A stretch of DNA of 64,000 bases from Mesostigma viride (GCA_009746045.1 RPFO01000082.1:2697266-2761265); one strand, 5' to 3'. Numbered from the stretch's first letter, positions 30,988-45,900 are shown. Translations and numbers: made by a program. The notes: generated from the letters alone by a model not told the origin.

Positions 30988-33900
30988 AAGAAGAAGGGGC
31001 CGAGGCGCTCCTGAGCGCTGCATCGTCCTCGTCCTCGTGGCTGTGGACTGGCACCTCAGGCGGAGACCCGCAACTCGTGGCGGCGCGCCAAGCATGGCTC
31101 ACGGGAACAAGGGTGACGGCGGCTGGGAGCATGAGCGCGATGATTGGCCACATCCTGTCGGGCCAGGGGGCAGCGTCGGGGGATGCCGCCACAAGGCACG
31201 TGGCGGCGCCAGCAGTAAGAGGAGTCGTGGGGGAAGGGGCCGTGAGGGACGCTCCTGTGGAGTGGCCCAGCGATGGAGCCAGTCGCCCCCCAGCAGATGA
31301 CACAGCCAGTCGGCCTACAACCGATCAAGCAGGTCGTCGGCCTCCAAGGGGGCCCAACGGTTCTCCTGGGATTGGTGAGGCGACGCCCGCATCCAGGGCC
31401 AATGGCCATGCGCAGGAAGGGGTGGTAAATTCCGGCAGGGGGGGTGTACGGGACTACGGCGCCAGTGCTGGCAGCAGATGGGAAGATGCCGCCACCGGTG
31501 CAGCCACTGGTGCGGGGCAGGGGGGGTCAACCACGGCGTGGGACGCCGAGCTGACGGACCTGGACTCGGTGGAGGCGTCATTCCATGAGACGATACGCGG
31601 GGCAGAGGAGGTAGGCAGGGGTGGCTGGATGGAGTGCTGTCGGGGTGGCTGTCGCCGTCCATCATATGACAGAAGCATCTTTGTTTTACTACTAGTATAA
31701 ATAGTCCATCATATGACAGAAGCATCTTTGTTTTACTACTAGTATAAATACCGAGCGTGCAGTAGAATGATGGCAACATTCTTTGTCGTTATGTTGCGGT
31801 GCTTCTTTTGGCATGGGAACAGGAATCTTAACAGGCATCCTCAATGAAAAAAAGGTAGGGCGTCTGGGATGCATCTGGCCCCTCACCACCTAGGCTTTGG
31901 TTTTGGGCGAGGGTCTTCTGCTTGCGATGACGGGCGTGATCCTGCGGCAGCTTACGTAGATCTATGCAGTAACTAAAAATAAACTATCTACTGGTTTTCA
32001 GCACCCACCATTCAGAGTCTCACTTTTTATGACTGACACCCTCCTTGCACGCGTGGTAGTAGAACCAGACGCCCTCTTTGTCTAATGATCTCCAGCACAT
32101 AAGTTACACAAGCCGCTAGCTTATAATTTTTATGCGCTAATCGCTTATCGGCGCACATCCTTGCGCAAGGCATTGTCGCATAAAAAGTATCAGCTAGCGG
32201 CTTGTACAGCCTTATACACTGCAAGCCTTCCCGGCACGAACAGCATGTTTGTACCAGTCACACCCATCAACCAGAGCAAAGGACTGACTCTCCGGCACCC
32301 ACGCCCACCACCCGCCACCACCCGCCACCACCCTGTTCCGGCCACTACCCTCTTGTCCCTGGCAGGTGCGACCCACCAGCGACCCGTCCATGTCCCTGCG
32401 CGTGGACCAAATGCTGGGAGGTACGCCAGCAGCAATACTCTTGTTTGATTGGTTGGTACCACGTCTATGTCAACGCAACCATCTGCACATGCATAATGTG
32501 TGTTGTTTAGCATAGTCGACACTCTGCACGGGTTTGGCATGTGTTGTGAAGCCTATTTGACATTCTGCACCGGCTTGGCCATGTGTTGCTAAGCCTCTTT
32601 GATCCCTACGCCCACTTGATAGGAATGCATGTGTGATACTGTATCCATTTGGCGGGATGGCAGAGCCGCCAAGGCATAAGCCCAACGCAAGCCACCCCAC
32701 GCAAACCCTCGGGCGCACAAAATACAGCGGATGCACATCCGCGCCCCTCGAAACTCTTGCATCCGTAACGGTGGATTCGTTGGAGGGCACACACATCAAG
32801 GTGGAAGTGGAATGGTCTGCCCTATGCTATCACGCTTACGTTGCACACATCTGTGCGCTGACCCCTGACGCCGATCATTGGTCAATGGGAGCGGCAATCC
32901 AACGGTCAGCAAGCGGGTGGAGGGCAATCTTTTGCGGACAAGGCCGTTTGCCTGGCAGTTATGATCTCAGTCTTGTGTGAAGAAACTGCCGATCGCTCGT
33001 TCGTGTGATTCGTATTCCCATGCTTTTTGTTGGTTCGTTTTTTTGTTTGTCTTTTTGTCTGTTTGTTCGTTCGGTCGGTCGGTCGGTCGGTCGGTCGGTC
33101 GGTCGGTCGGTCGGTCGGTCGGTCGGTCGGTCGGTCGGTCGGTCGGTCGGTCGGTCGGTCGGTCGGTCGGTCGGTCGGTCGGTCGGTCGTCGGTCGGTCG
33201 GTCGGTCGGTCGGTCGGTCGGTCGGTCGGTCGGTCGGTCGGTCGGTCGGTCGGTCGGTCGGTCGGTCGGTCGGTCGGTCGGTCGGTCGGTCGGTCGGTCG
33301 GTCGGTGGGCTGGTTGGTTGGTTGGTTGGTTGGTTGGTTGGTTGGTTGGTTGGTTGGTTGGTTGGTTGGTTGGTTGGTTGGTTGGTTGGTTGGTTGGTTG
33401 GTTGGTTGGTTGGTTGGTTGGTTGGTTGGTTGGTTGGTTGGTTGGTTGGTTGGTTGGTTGGTTGGTTGGTTGGTTGGTTGGTTGGTTGGTTGGTTGGTTG
33501 GTTGGTTGGTTGGTTGGTTGGTTGGTTGGTTGGTTGGTTGGTTGGTTGGTTGGTTGGTTGGTTGGTTGGTTGGTTGGTTGGTTGGTTGGTTGGTTGGTTG
33601 GTTGGTTGGTTGGTTGGTTGGTTGGTTGGTTGGTTGGTTGGTTGGTTGGTTGGTTGGTTGGTTGGTTGGTTGGTTGGTTGGTTGGTTGGTTGGTTGGTTG
33701 GTTGGTTGGTTGGTTGGTTGGTTGGTTGGTTGGTTGGTTGGTTGGTTGGTTGGTTGGTTGGTTGGTTGGTTGGTTGGTTGGTTGGTTGGTTGGTTGGTTG
33801 GTTGGTTGGTTGGTTGGTTGGTTGGTTGGTTGGTTGGTTGGTTGGTTGGTTGGTTGGTTGGTTGGTTGGTTGGTTGGTTGGTTGGTTGGTTGGTTGGTTG

Positions 33901-36900
33901 GTTGGTTGGTTGGTTGGTTGGTTGGTTGGTTGGTTGGTTGGTTGGTTGGTTGGTTGGTTGGTTGGTTGGTTGGTTGGTTGGTTGGTTGGTTGGTTGGTTG
34001 GTTGGTTGGTTGGTTGGTTGGTTGGTTGGTTGGTTGGTTGGTTGGTTGGTTGGTTGGTTGGTTGGTTGGTTGGTTGGTTGGTTGGTTGGTTGGTTGGTTG
34101 GTTGGTTGGTTGGTTGGTTGGTTGGTTGGTTGGTTGGTTGGTTGGTTGGTTGGTTGGTTGGTTGGTTGGTTGGTTGGTTGGTTGGTTGGTTGGTTGGTTG
34201 GTTGGTTGGTTGGTTGGTTGGTTGGTTGGTTGGTTGGTTGGTTGGTTGGTTGGTTGGTTGGTTGGTTGGTTGGTTGGTTGGTTGGTTGGTTGGTTGGTTG
34301 GTTGGTTGGTTGGTTGGTTGGTTGGTTGGTTGGTTGGTTGGTTGGTTGGTTGGTTGGTTGGTTGGTTGGTTGGTTGGTTGGTTGGTTGGTTGGTTGGTTG
34401 GTTTCCTGATTCCCTTTGGACCCATGCCCTGTCACCCTGTCCGGCCTGCTGCTGGGTGCCTGGTATCCCACCAACACCACCATCACCGGGACACCTGCGT
34501 ACATGGGCACCTCGATACATGGCGACACCGGGACACCTGGACGCGTGGGCGCGGGTCAGACATGGACCTGGACGGGCTGATTGCGCGCATCACCGCAGGG
34601 TCTCTCCAGAGGAGGTGCGTGGCCCATGCCCTCTCATGGCCTGGCCTATGTGGCCGTGACCAGTGCGTTGGGCCCTTACCCCTCGCTCCAGCCATCACAA
34701 CCGGCGGTAGCATAGGTACATTTGACCCGGCAGTGTCTGCACACCGATGTAGCCCTTGGAAGCTCGTGCGAATGCGATGGGATCTTATTGTCGGCTTCCC
34801 TACCTTTCATTTCCTTTCAGAGCCCGCTGATAGCTCTTACCTGGCATTAGGAGTCACCACTGGTTATTGGCATTAGTCACAATTTATCTTCGCCTCGCAC
34901 CACCCAGGCGCACACACCCCAACTCGTGTACCCGTTTGTACACGCTGGCCTCGCTGCGCCCTCGGTGGGGACGGTGCTCGGGGGATCCGGGGGATCCCGT
35001 TCCCATAAGCCCGCGGCCATGGGCTTTCTTCGAGATATTCGCTTGGAGACAGTGGTGGGCTCCAGCCCGACATGGTCATGGGCACTAATGTTGGCCTGTT
35101 TGTGTTAACTTTACCAGCCCCAGTGACAGACCGCCTTGTCATGCAAAGTGCCAGGAAAGGGTCTGCTCGGCAGCCAACGGTCCCTTGTGTTGCCCCAGTG
35201 TGGAAAGGCATTGAAACACTGTCCACCAGGCACGAGAGTCGTAAAAGTGTGCGCGCGAATTCGGCCATGTGACGCACACCCCCCATGCCACGCAGGCCCT
35301 TCTGCTTTTTGCCACCTGCACCCCCATCGGCGCAATGCATTGCAGGTGACGTAGTGCAGCTCTTTTTCCATGCACGTCCTAGTGCCTGCCAGTTTTCCCT
35401 CATGTACCAGCCCTGGCGGCCCATACATGCTCCAGGGATACCTTGACGGGCAGTGAACAGACCCACCCTGCCAAGTGTCCATGCTACTACCAGTACTGTC
35501 ATCCCTGCTGGATTCGGCACTACTGGAGTATTCTAATTATACTAATGCCAACCAATGCTGCTTGGCCCACTGGATAAACCTCCCAATGAATGCCACCATC
35601 TATTTCCATGCCTCATCCCCCCCAACACCTCACCCAGCCCCCGGCAATCCGCGCAGCACCCATCGACCAGCGAGCCATCCAGTGACGAAGAGGACAGGCA
35701 TCCCCAGCAACGGGGGGCGGCTCCGCGGGGAGGAGTGCCGTCTGCCAGCGGCGGCGGCACCGCCCCCATCTCCACCAGTGCGTTCCTTCGCTCCCTGGGG
35801 CCTGGAGTCCCATCGGCCGCGACTGTGCATCAGCAGGTGCACCTGCTGTGGGGGCCGCGCCGGCAGGCTGCGGACGCCAGCGATGTCAGCGACGAATCGG
35901 ACGCGGGATCGTCGGACGTGGAGTCATCCGATCCGTGTGACGGCGGGGGCAGTAGCATGGCTACAACAGGAGTCGTTCCCTCGGCTGTTGCGGATGCAGC
36001 ACAGCGGGGGAGGGGCAAGGGCAGGGATGAAGGCGGCGGCGCGTCGGCACCTGCTTCAGCTTCCGCGTCGCCGGCAGAGGCCGCAAAGGGGCACCCGGCG
36101 GTCGCGGGGATACCAGCACAGCAGGGGCCAGTCACGGCTCGAGCTCCTGGGAGGTGCGTGCAGCGAATCTGGGAAAGAATATGCTAGTATATAATAGTAA
36201 TAACCAATGAATATGCTAGTATATAATATTAAGGATGTTAAAACATAAATACTACTAGATTACAGTAATGCTTCTTTTAATGCTAGGTCCCCAGCGGGTC
36301 AATAACTCAATATGCGGATATGCAGCGGATAGAAATAATCTGCCATCAGCCATGTGGCATCAAATAACAAGGTTTAAGAAAATAACAAGGTTTGAGTAGT
36401 TTTCTTCTCTCAATGGTATAAATGTGACTGACATCTATTCCTTGCAAAGTTTTGTAAATATTTCCAATCCAACATCTCTCCGCTGCAACGCGCTGATCCC
36501 GATCCATTTCACATAATTTTTCTTTTCTGTCACTCCACGCCATTTCTTCACGTCTTCAAGCCTCACAAGTCTCAGCTCGTGCCACCCTTTGTCGCTAACA
36601 TGAGCCATGTAAAACGTTGGACGGTACGGTGGATGCCCGTCACTCCATGGGCAGACCGGGCGTGCCCCCACCTCCCCATGACAGTGGCGACGGATACCCA
36701 GCCGCCGCATCCGCCGGAGGGCCTGTCATCTTGGACCTCCGGCAGCAGGTTGACGGGGCGGTGAGTTCTTGTCCCTTTGGTTCTTGCCCCACCCCTTTCC
36801 CCACCCTCACCCTCCCACCACACACTGCTTGATGCGCAAATCATCCTGCCATGCAAGTCACGGTGGCAGCCGCATAGCTACATTAGCGTACACGGTCGTG

Positions 36901-39900
36901 CGACCACGGTCACAGGAGGCCGCCAGCACACCCCGCCTGCTGTGATACACACACACCGCCTGTAATAATATCGGAAGTGAATTGACGCTGGCTGCCCAGC
37001 GAAACTAAAACAGCAAGCTGCTTCCAGGCTGCTTTTGTATTCGGCAAGGGGGAAGACTGATCCTCGTTTGGAATGTGCGCGAGGCTCGGGCATGTCATTC
37101 GAGGCAGCACACCGTGGCAGTGGCAGCATGCTGAATCGCAGCAGACTGCATTGCATCGTGCTCAACTCCATGGAGCACACTGGGGTGCGGTTGGTTGCCA
37201 TATGAGTTTAGTGGGGTGGGGACGCCAGCCATACCCGTCGCTAGCCATCGCGGGGGATGGCACTTGCCACATGCCACGTGAGCTCGCACCGCCTGTCTAG
37301 CGAGCGGGTACGCAATCGTGCCCCCACCATCGGCTCGATCGGCTATCCCCGCGGTGGGGAACTTTCTGGCCTACTTAGGGGCCAGGATGCCCCCAGGGGG
37401 GTTGGGCGAGGATGCGATGCCTTGAACGTTCTTAGACCACAAAATGTGGTTGCCTGGCAGGCTGCCCTTAGTGGACGTTCTGGCGAACCTCTTGAGGTTT
37501 CCATGGTGCACCCTGGTATCGGACGCTCTTCCACCTGGGAGGAGGGGATGGGGCTTGTGGACGGTGTGGTCTTGGCATGACACAAAAAAGTTTAATTTTC
37601 ATTCGGTATGGCGCATGTGACATGAAAGTAGGGGTTGTGCAGATGGCTAGTAACTTGGTGCTCGTATCCGTCCATAGTGGATACTAGTATACCGTTAGCT
37701 GCCCTCAATCTGAAGGCATGCTCCTATTCACGTGCGGTGCTTGACTCTGTCACGTTTGCCACACACATGCGTAGCTCACGTGCTACTTCTTCTCCCAACC
37801 CCCCTGTGTTCGCTCCTCCCGCGCACACACGGGGCAGGCATCCGCGGCGCCGCCCTCTCACGACCAACCATCGCGAGCGCCGGCTCCCCGTGCCGTCCCC
37901 CTGGGCATGCTCTCCAAGGGCATCCGCATAGCCGACAGCGACAGCAGCGACGAGGACAGCATGGCGGCCGAGATGGCCACGTGGCGCTCGCAGCGCGACA
38001 ACCTTAAGCGAGGGGGTGGCGGCCGCAGGGGGGGAATTGGGGGCAGTGGCACCAGCAGGAATGCCACAGAAACAACCACAGGCACAGCTAGCCGAGAGAG
38101 CCAGGCGGCCAAATCCCAGGCCCAGGGTCCGGCCAAGTGGGATGGCCCGTCGGTGGCTGGCAGGGAGACGCTGGTAGCGGCACTCGACAAATCGTCGGAT
38201 GCTGTCTCGAGAGACACATCGGCGGCGAGCAGTCATGGACGCGGGGGCAGCATGGATGAGGGTCCAGCTGGCCGTTCCCGAGAGGCTGCCCAGCCCCGCA
38301 CGCAGGATGCCGACACCTCCCAGGGAGACTTTGCAACCAATGTGCTGCACGACGCAACGTGTGGTGGGGCAGCAGGTGGCACCACCGTGCCTGCTACTAA
38401 CACGGGTGGTCCAACTGCGGCCGCAAGTGGCACCAAACGGATGGCTTCTGGCCCACCGGCTGTGATGGCGACCGGGCCCTCGTCTTCTCCGCCCCGCCGC
38501 CCGCCCCACCTCACGCAAGATGAGCCCACAACCTCCCATGACCCGCAAGTCGAGCCCTCACACGACCACCACCACGAACAAGAGAGCGCGCTGGACGAGC
38601 AGATGGCGGCATGGCGGCAGCGCGTGGAACAGAGGCAGGCCGAGGCGGGCGCCGAGGCGGAGCGCCGAAGGGTGCAGGCGGCGCGCTCTGAGGAGGCGCG
38701 GCTGGCAGCAGAAGAGGAGGCACGTTTGGTGGCGCGGGAGCGCACGGCGGCGCTGATCGCGGAGCAGAGGGCTGAGTGGGAGGCGTTCAAGCAGCGCCGG
38801 GCGGGCGATGGGGGGCGGGGGACGCTGCCCACCGATGCCGCTTATGCTGCAGGCACGGCAGCGGCTAATAATGCTACAAACGCTGCTGCTGGCACCACAG
38901 GTAGCACAGCCGCCCCCGCTAGCCCACCTGCAGGTGCAGGTATCCCTGCTCCCCCTGCCCTTGACGGCGCGGTCGCAGCGTCCCCCGATGCTTCTCAAGG
39001 CTGGAGCCCCGGGGCCAGACCGCGTTCCTGTGACAGTGGAGGCGAGGCGACAGACCTATCTCAGGGGGGAGGGAGGGATGTTGAATCGCAGGGAGGGATC
39101 CGGCAGGGTGACCGCGGCAACGACAGCTCGTCAAGGGGCTCTGGGGCTGCCCCTGGGGGCCATGAAGGGCCAGCGGCAGGGGACGTTGGCGAGGAAGGGG
39201 AGGATGAGGCGGCGGCTCTGCCCGTGACGCTGGCGCCGATACCTGTGATCCCAGAGGCCGATGATGACCGTGAATGGCCGGTGGCGGTCGGCGGCGGCAA
39301 GTCAGGGGACAAGCCTGGTCCACGTTTGCGCCCTGTGACGGATACCTGTGCCTCCGTTCAGCAACCGGCCGATGCCACGGCCTCTCCCAGTCCATCCTTA
39401 CAACCCTCCCCCCTCGCCAAGGCATCGTCTCCCTCACAACCAGCGCATCCATCCACCGGCAGTGCCATGGATACACCGGATGGTCCGCCGGTGCCACCCT
39501 CCGCACAAACCCCACCGGTGCCACCCTCCGCACAAACCCCAGCGTCAGCGATGGCGATGTCGTCGTCATACGTGTCGATGACAAGTGTCACACAGGGGTT
39601 GGAGGCTGCCCGTGCGCGCCAGCAGCTGCTCTTCCAGCAACGGGTGACGCGCTGGGCCGAGGGCCACAGCCAGCAGCTGCAGCACCCTGGTGGTAGTGGC
39701 TCCCGGATGGGTGTTCATGGGGCGGCTGCCAGTAGCCAAGGGGGGGGTCAAGCGGGCCATGGGGGCAAGCGGAGTGACCCTCATTCCCATCACGGTCCCT
39801 TTGACTACTCCTGTCTGTTCCACCCAGCAGCGTCCTTCCAGCCGCCACTGCGCATGATGCCGTTCCCTGTCACGCCCACTGCCACCGTGGTTTCACGCGA

Positions 39901-42900
39901 GGGCGCGCCAGGTGGCAGGGTATCGCCAACAGGGGCGAGGAAATGGGGGAACCCCGCGCGGGCAGTGCTGGTCGCCGGAGTTACCTCTGCCACCGCGGTG
40001 GGTGAGGTCCTGGGCTGGTTGGTGGACTCGAGGGTGGGATCGCGAAGTAGCGCTGTGTCGTCGTCACTGTCTACAGCTAAGGCTGCCACTGCTCCCTGCC
40101 ACCCTGCTGAACATGACAAGGGACAGGTGGCGGGTGGAGGGGTGCTGCCCGCCCTGAAGATCGTCTCCTTATTGCTGGCGTCCCTGGAAGACGTAATCGA
40201 CACCATCGCCACGTCGTCAGCAACCAGCGCAGTCCCTGGGGTAGCGGAGAAGCTCCCATGCAGGGCCGCGGTCATTGGCGCGGGTCCATCAGGGCAGGAG
40301 GATGGGCGATGGGTGCGTGCGTTAGTAGTCATGGTCGAGGCGGATAGCACTAGCACTGTTCAACCCACCGAGGAGGGGGAGTTGTTTTCTGGCCGCGATG
40401 CTCAGAATGCTCGTGATCGCTCGAGCCTGCAGGGTGAACCCAGGGACTGCGACCGCAAGGACAGCAGCCACCTCGTGGCGGAGCTGCGTGCGGCTGTGAG
40501 GGACGCCACAGTGTCGCTGCTGTCATCCGGGGTGTGTGACCCGTTTGGTGACATCATCAACAAGGGGCCAGCAGAGCTCGCCGCATCGTCTTCATCCAAA
40601 GGGGCAAGACCCCAACCGTGTGATTGCATTCAGGTGCTATCACAGGATCACCAGCTAGCGAGCATTTTCCGCCGGCCGTTGTCGCTCAAGGCGCCTCCCC
40701 TCTCCCCCACATCTGGGGCGCGCTCCACTGCCAGTAAGGGCAAGCCTGGCCATGGCCACGAGCACACGACCGACCCCTCGCACACCGGTGCAGGGGCGGG
40801 GGTCGTATCTTCCACCCAGGGCCTTCCCTCTGCCTCCACGACCACCACCACATCCTCCGCCATGGCAACGGCCACCACCACATCCGCCATCGCCCCATCC
40901 ACCGCCCTTTCCCTCCAGAGGACCGTGTGTGTGCTGGGCCCCGACGCCACCTCCAACGGGAATGCCCTCCGCGCCATCCTCCGACGCGTCGATGCCGAGG
41001 GGCTCACCCTGGAGGGTGCCCGCATTGTCTACCTGTCGCACGCGCAAGCGGCCGACGTCGCCGCGTCCTCCCCCCATGACGCGGCGGCGCCGCTCGCCCC
41101 CTTGCTGGCGATGGCTTTGCGCGGGCGTGCGGCCGTCCAGGCATGGCTGGCGGCGGTGGGGCCGAGTGACCCCCAGTTGGCCCGCGTGACGGACCCAGCC
41201 TCTTTGCGAGCTATCTTCGGGACCTCCCGCGACAAATGCCTGTTGAGCTGCACGAGGCTGCCGGAACGGGCGTCCCGCGAGGTGGCCTTCTGGTTCGGGG
41301 GTCGGCTGGACAGTCATGCGGGCGCCAGCACGTGGACAACACCACCCAGCAACGCAAGCACTGCTGCTGGTTATGCGCGCGGCGGCGGATCTTCAGGCCA
41401 CGGCGGGGAAGGGCGTGTCGTTGTCGATGGTGATGACGAAGAGAGTGATGTGGTTGCCGATGATGCAGATGTGGGCGACACACCCTCGTCGTCGCAGGCG
41501 GTGCCCAGGGGGGAGAACCTTCCCATGCAGCTGCCCCCTGGGTGGGACCCAGACACCCTCCTGGCCCGCCCCGCCGAGCATGCCGATGGGGGTGGCCCCG
41601 GGCAAGCTTCCTCTGGCCGGCAGGAAGCATGTTCACCCACAAGCCGGGGAGAAAGTCCTGGGCCGGGATGGGACGAGGGGGAGGTGACGGATGGCAGCAC
41701 ATCCCGTTCTACGACAACTCAGCAAGGAAAGGGGAACCCCTCGGGCGGCGCGCACGACGCATCCCAGGGGAAGCAGAGCGCACCAGCCTCCCTGGGCGCC
41801 CCCCTGCGGTTGCTGCACTGCGCCATGTGGGAGACCACGTTTCTGGCGCTGGTCCCTGGGGTGCCCTCGCCCCTCCTGGGGCAGGTGGCGGCCGCGTGCG
41901 ACGCGATGGGGTACAGCGTAACGGGGGCCGCGCGCGTGCCAGCAGAGCAGTGGCAGCAGCTTGGGGCCGCTGTGCTGCGGCTCCGTCGCGAGGGAGGGGA
42001 CGGGGATGCGGAAGCTTTTTTTCCCTCCTTCCAGCAAGGGGAAGGGGGGGCGGAGGCGCCGGAGGGCAGAGCCGGCACACATGGGGAGGATGGGAGGATG
42101 CCAGGGGGATGCGGGGATGCAGGGATGCCGAAAAACACAGCAGTTCCTAGCGAGGGCAGCGAGTGGGTTCCGCCCGGGCGCTGTCAGGGAGGCCTTGCGG
42201 GGAATGGTGGCGGTGGGGACCGTATTGGTGGCGGCGCGCCGGTATTACCACGGTTGGCGCCGCGGCCCCTCTTGCTGCGTTTGGAGAAGGAAGAAGCGGT
42301 GGCTCACGCGGTGGCGCTGGTGGAGCGGCTGTGCTGGCTGCTGCCAGACGTGATCCATGCAAGCGCCTCTACGAATGTAGTCCGTGCCAGTGCGAGCAGT
42401 ACCGCTGTGGGAAAGCATGCCACTGTCGATGCCGACGCCAATGTCCATACTCGCCAAGCAGGCGAGTCCCCCGTCGAGCCACCGCCAGCTGTCGGCGTCA
42501 CGGAGAGAACGGCGAATGATCCACTGGATTTGGACGATGTCCAACTGGACACTCTCGGTCCGGACGCTAACAAAAGCCGCGCGCTTGCAACTGGCACAAC
42601 GGGCATGGCAGGCGTGGGCGCGAGGGATGCGGCAAGCCCCAGGGTGGTGGCCTGGGTGGCCCCGACACAGGCGTGTGCGGCCGCGTGGCAGGCGTGCGCG
42701 GCATCGTTGTTCCGGCTGCCAGTATACACTCCTGTTGGTGCGTCTGCTCCGCACGGAGGGCGCGTGGGGAACGATGGCTGGGAGGGAGACGGTGACGGCG
42801 ACGGCGTTATGGTGGACGAGGAGGGCGCGGAGCAGGTAACGTGACCCGCCCTCGTGCCTCCTTGGATGGCGAGGTGGCAGGGAGGGTTACAGCAGGGGAG

Positions 42901-45900
42901 TGGGGCCTGCTGCGTTCTCATGTTGTGGATGGCATGGGTTGTGGTGGAGCGGAGAGGCATGATTTGTGAACACGATTGTGATGTCAGAGGCCAGCCTGGG
43001 TCAACATATAGCCTGTCTGATGGGCAGATGCATGAGGGAAAACTGTTTCTGGTTGAGTACACCCCCCCTTTCAGGTTTTTGAATGGGGTCCGACCGACCC
43101 AGGTCTGCGATCTTAAATCTGAAATCGAATCCAGGTTTGACAATGTTAAACATGAGGTCAGCACAAACCCACTCCTCGCGTACCACTGACCGCTACTTAC
43201 CAGCCTTTGGTGCCTGCTGTAAGATCTTTTTGCCAAAACCAGCCCTGCAATAAAACAGAAATTCCAAAATCCAGGGTCTCAGGATCTTAAACCTGAGAAT
43301 CTTAAACCTCAAAGGAGTTTTGTACGGAGGGATGAAGGGGCGGCCCGTGCGTGGGAGTGGCAGCATGATGGGTGGGTGGGTGGGTGGAAGGTGGATGTAC
43401 CGTGTCAAGAAGCCGCCTCAAATTCTGTCGCGTATCGCGGGGGGGGGGGGCGGGGGGGGGGGGGAGTTGTTGCTGACCGACGGCTGGATTGTGAAAGCAT
43501 GTGACAACAAGCACATGTGAAGGCATCTGAAAACGAACACGTGCTCCTTCCCATTGCCGCCTGTCACTGGTCCTGCTCCTGCGCGGCCCTCCTGCTGCTT
43601 GTTCCCGCGGTGCATGTCTCATTTGTTGGTGTGTGTCCTGTATGGCTGGTTCACTTGGCTGGTGCGGCTTCCTGTTGTTTTCTATTGTTTCATTGTTGCT
43701 GCTGCGCCATCCTTTATCATCGCGTGCAGGTCACGTGTGTGGCCATCGCCAGCACATCCACCGCGGCCATCGCGCACGGCCTGCGGATGCTCCTGGGACA
43801 ACCACCCACGCCATCGCAAGAAGACGCGCACGCGCCTGGCCCGGTAGACACCAGGGGGCCCTGGGGGCAGGAGCCTCGGGGCGGATGGGATGAGCGGCGG
43901 AGCCCATCGGGGGCGCCCCCTTCTTGGGATACTCCCCGCAACAGCGCAAACAGTGTGTGGTCCGCCCATCCCATCAACGGGACGCGCGCACTGGCGTTGG
44001 AATGCCTTGGCTTCCGGCTGCTCCACCGACTACCCCACGCGCTCGTGCCCCTGTTCGCATCAGGGCAAGGGAAGGGGGGGTCGTCCCCCGCAGGGACGCC
44101 CCCAGGGTCCCCCCGCCGGCGTGGGTGGCGCGTGGGGCCGACCGTGCGGGTGGCGGGCTTGGGGGATTCCCGTGGGGGGGGCGGGGGGGCATGCGGGCGA
44201 GGGACGGGCAGGATTCATCGCATCACTACGACCACAAGGGTCGCTATGAGGGTCCCAGCCCCTTGTCCCCTGTGAGCCCGTTGAGTGGCCGGAGACGAGG
44301 CAGTGATAATGCTGGTGCGGGCGGCCCCGGTGGCGCGTCTCGGCACCAGCAGGGCGGCGCAGCTAGAGATCGGGGCGTGGGCCAGCATCAGCACGCCCAT
44401 GGGGACAAGGGGGATCACGAGGGGGGCAGCGACATGCCGGGCCAAGGTAGAAGTGGGGCCTCGGATGCAGCACCGGTGCTGCGCTCGTGCCCGGTGGCGC
44501 TGCTGGCGCTGCGGGGGAGGGATGTCGTGCGGCTGTGCCGGGCGGTGGCACGGGAGTTTCCACGCGTGTGCGCCGCCTCGCTGATTCTGTCATCGGGCAC
44601 CGCAAACGAGCGGGTGGCCATGGTGGCAGCGGCCAGTGGAGCGGCGGCGCTGAAGCAGGTGGGTAGGGATCCCTGGATCAGTGACATCCAACCGTAGGCC
44701 ATATACATAGTTGGGAACTACTATATGGATGGTTAAGATATGTAGTTAGGATTGGTAGTTAGCATAGTTAGTCCATCTCACAAGCTGCAGATTGGACGGT
44801 TAGCTTCGTATTCAGCCTGTTGTGATTAGAGGGTCCCCCTTGCAAAGTCTCGTGGCATAAGCCGCGGAAGCCAGGTGTGTCGTACGGGCACGGGTGGGAG
44901 CCGCCGGCGTATGCATGGCAGGCATGATGGAGCCGCCGGCGTATGCATGGGAGGCATGATGGAGCCTCCGGCGTATGCATGGCAGGCATGATGGAGCCGC
45001 CGGCGTATGCATGGCAGGCATGATGGAGCCGCCGGCGTATGCATGGCAGGCATGATGGAGCCGCCGGCGTATGCATGGCAGGCATGATGGAGCAATCCTG
45101 CGTGTTGTTTGCTGGTCGTTGGCTGTTTCTACTCTGATGTGAACAGCCAGGAAGCGGTTTTGCCCTTGCTCGTCGCTCGCACGGGCAGCCACAGTGCCTG
45201 ATGTTGCCCACATCGCGTGCGTAGAGATGCTACACTGGTGCTATGCCATCTCTTGCAAGCTGCCCTTCAACCACGTGGCGTTGGCGTGCCACAGTATAGC
45301 TGGTCTCAATCGATGTAGTCTACTGGAAGAGTCATAAGGAGCGGGCATCCTACCTTCTCTCCATCCCTCAGCTTCCTTTCTGTTCTCCATCGGCCACCTT
45401 TCTCTGTAATAGAGGCATGTATTCTGTGTCACGTTTCTGCTGGTGACCTTGTGTGGCCGTGACCTGCCCTCTCCTAGGGGCTGCCTTGAGAAACCGTATA
45501 CACTGCTCTTTCCCCTTCCCCCAACGCCAACCCCACCGCTAGCCTTATGCCCACCCCGAGCCTCACCCCCGGCCCCAACCCCGCTGTGGCTATACTACTA
45601 TGAGCCCTACACGGTTCGGTTGAAGGAGAAAACTTGTTGCATCCGTGCGACCCCCGACCCCCAACTTCCCCAACTCCTCAGATGGCGGCCGTGTTCTCCG
45701 AGCAAGACCTGATGGAAGAGCCAGGGACCCGCGCGCTGGCGGCCTACTACCCGCCGCTGCCAGCTGGCGCGCCCCTGCTGACCCACCTCCCCCGCAGCCA
45801 CGCACCGCAGCACGCCGTGGTGTCGCTGACTCTGGCGTCCGCGGCGCGTGGCCGGCTGGAGCAGTTGTTACGGCTGTCAGATCACGCGGGGTTCGCGCTG

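Noticed and set aside
32906-34876. PTNQ/PTDR and VGWL/VGRS ORFs of about 460-620 residues
   Set aside because: They are translations of the (GGTC)n-(GGTT)n array, which is intronic between two well-phased exons.
37724-42840. Several 150-310 residue minus-strand ORFs opposite the large exon
   Set aside because: High GC leaves antisense frames open; none shows splice-consistent or domain-like features.
37907-42844. Treating ATG 37907 as the start of a free-standing 1,645-residue protein
   Set aside because: The frame continues upstream to an AG acceptor at 37837, and phases link it to earlier exons back to ATG 28354 and to later exons.
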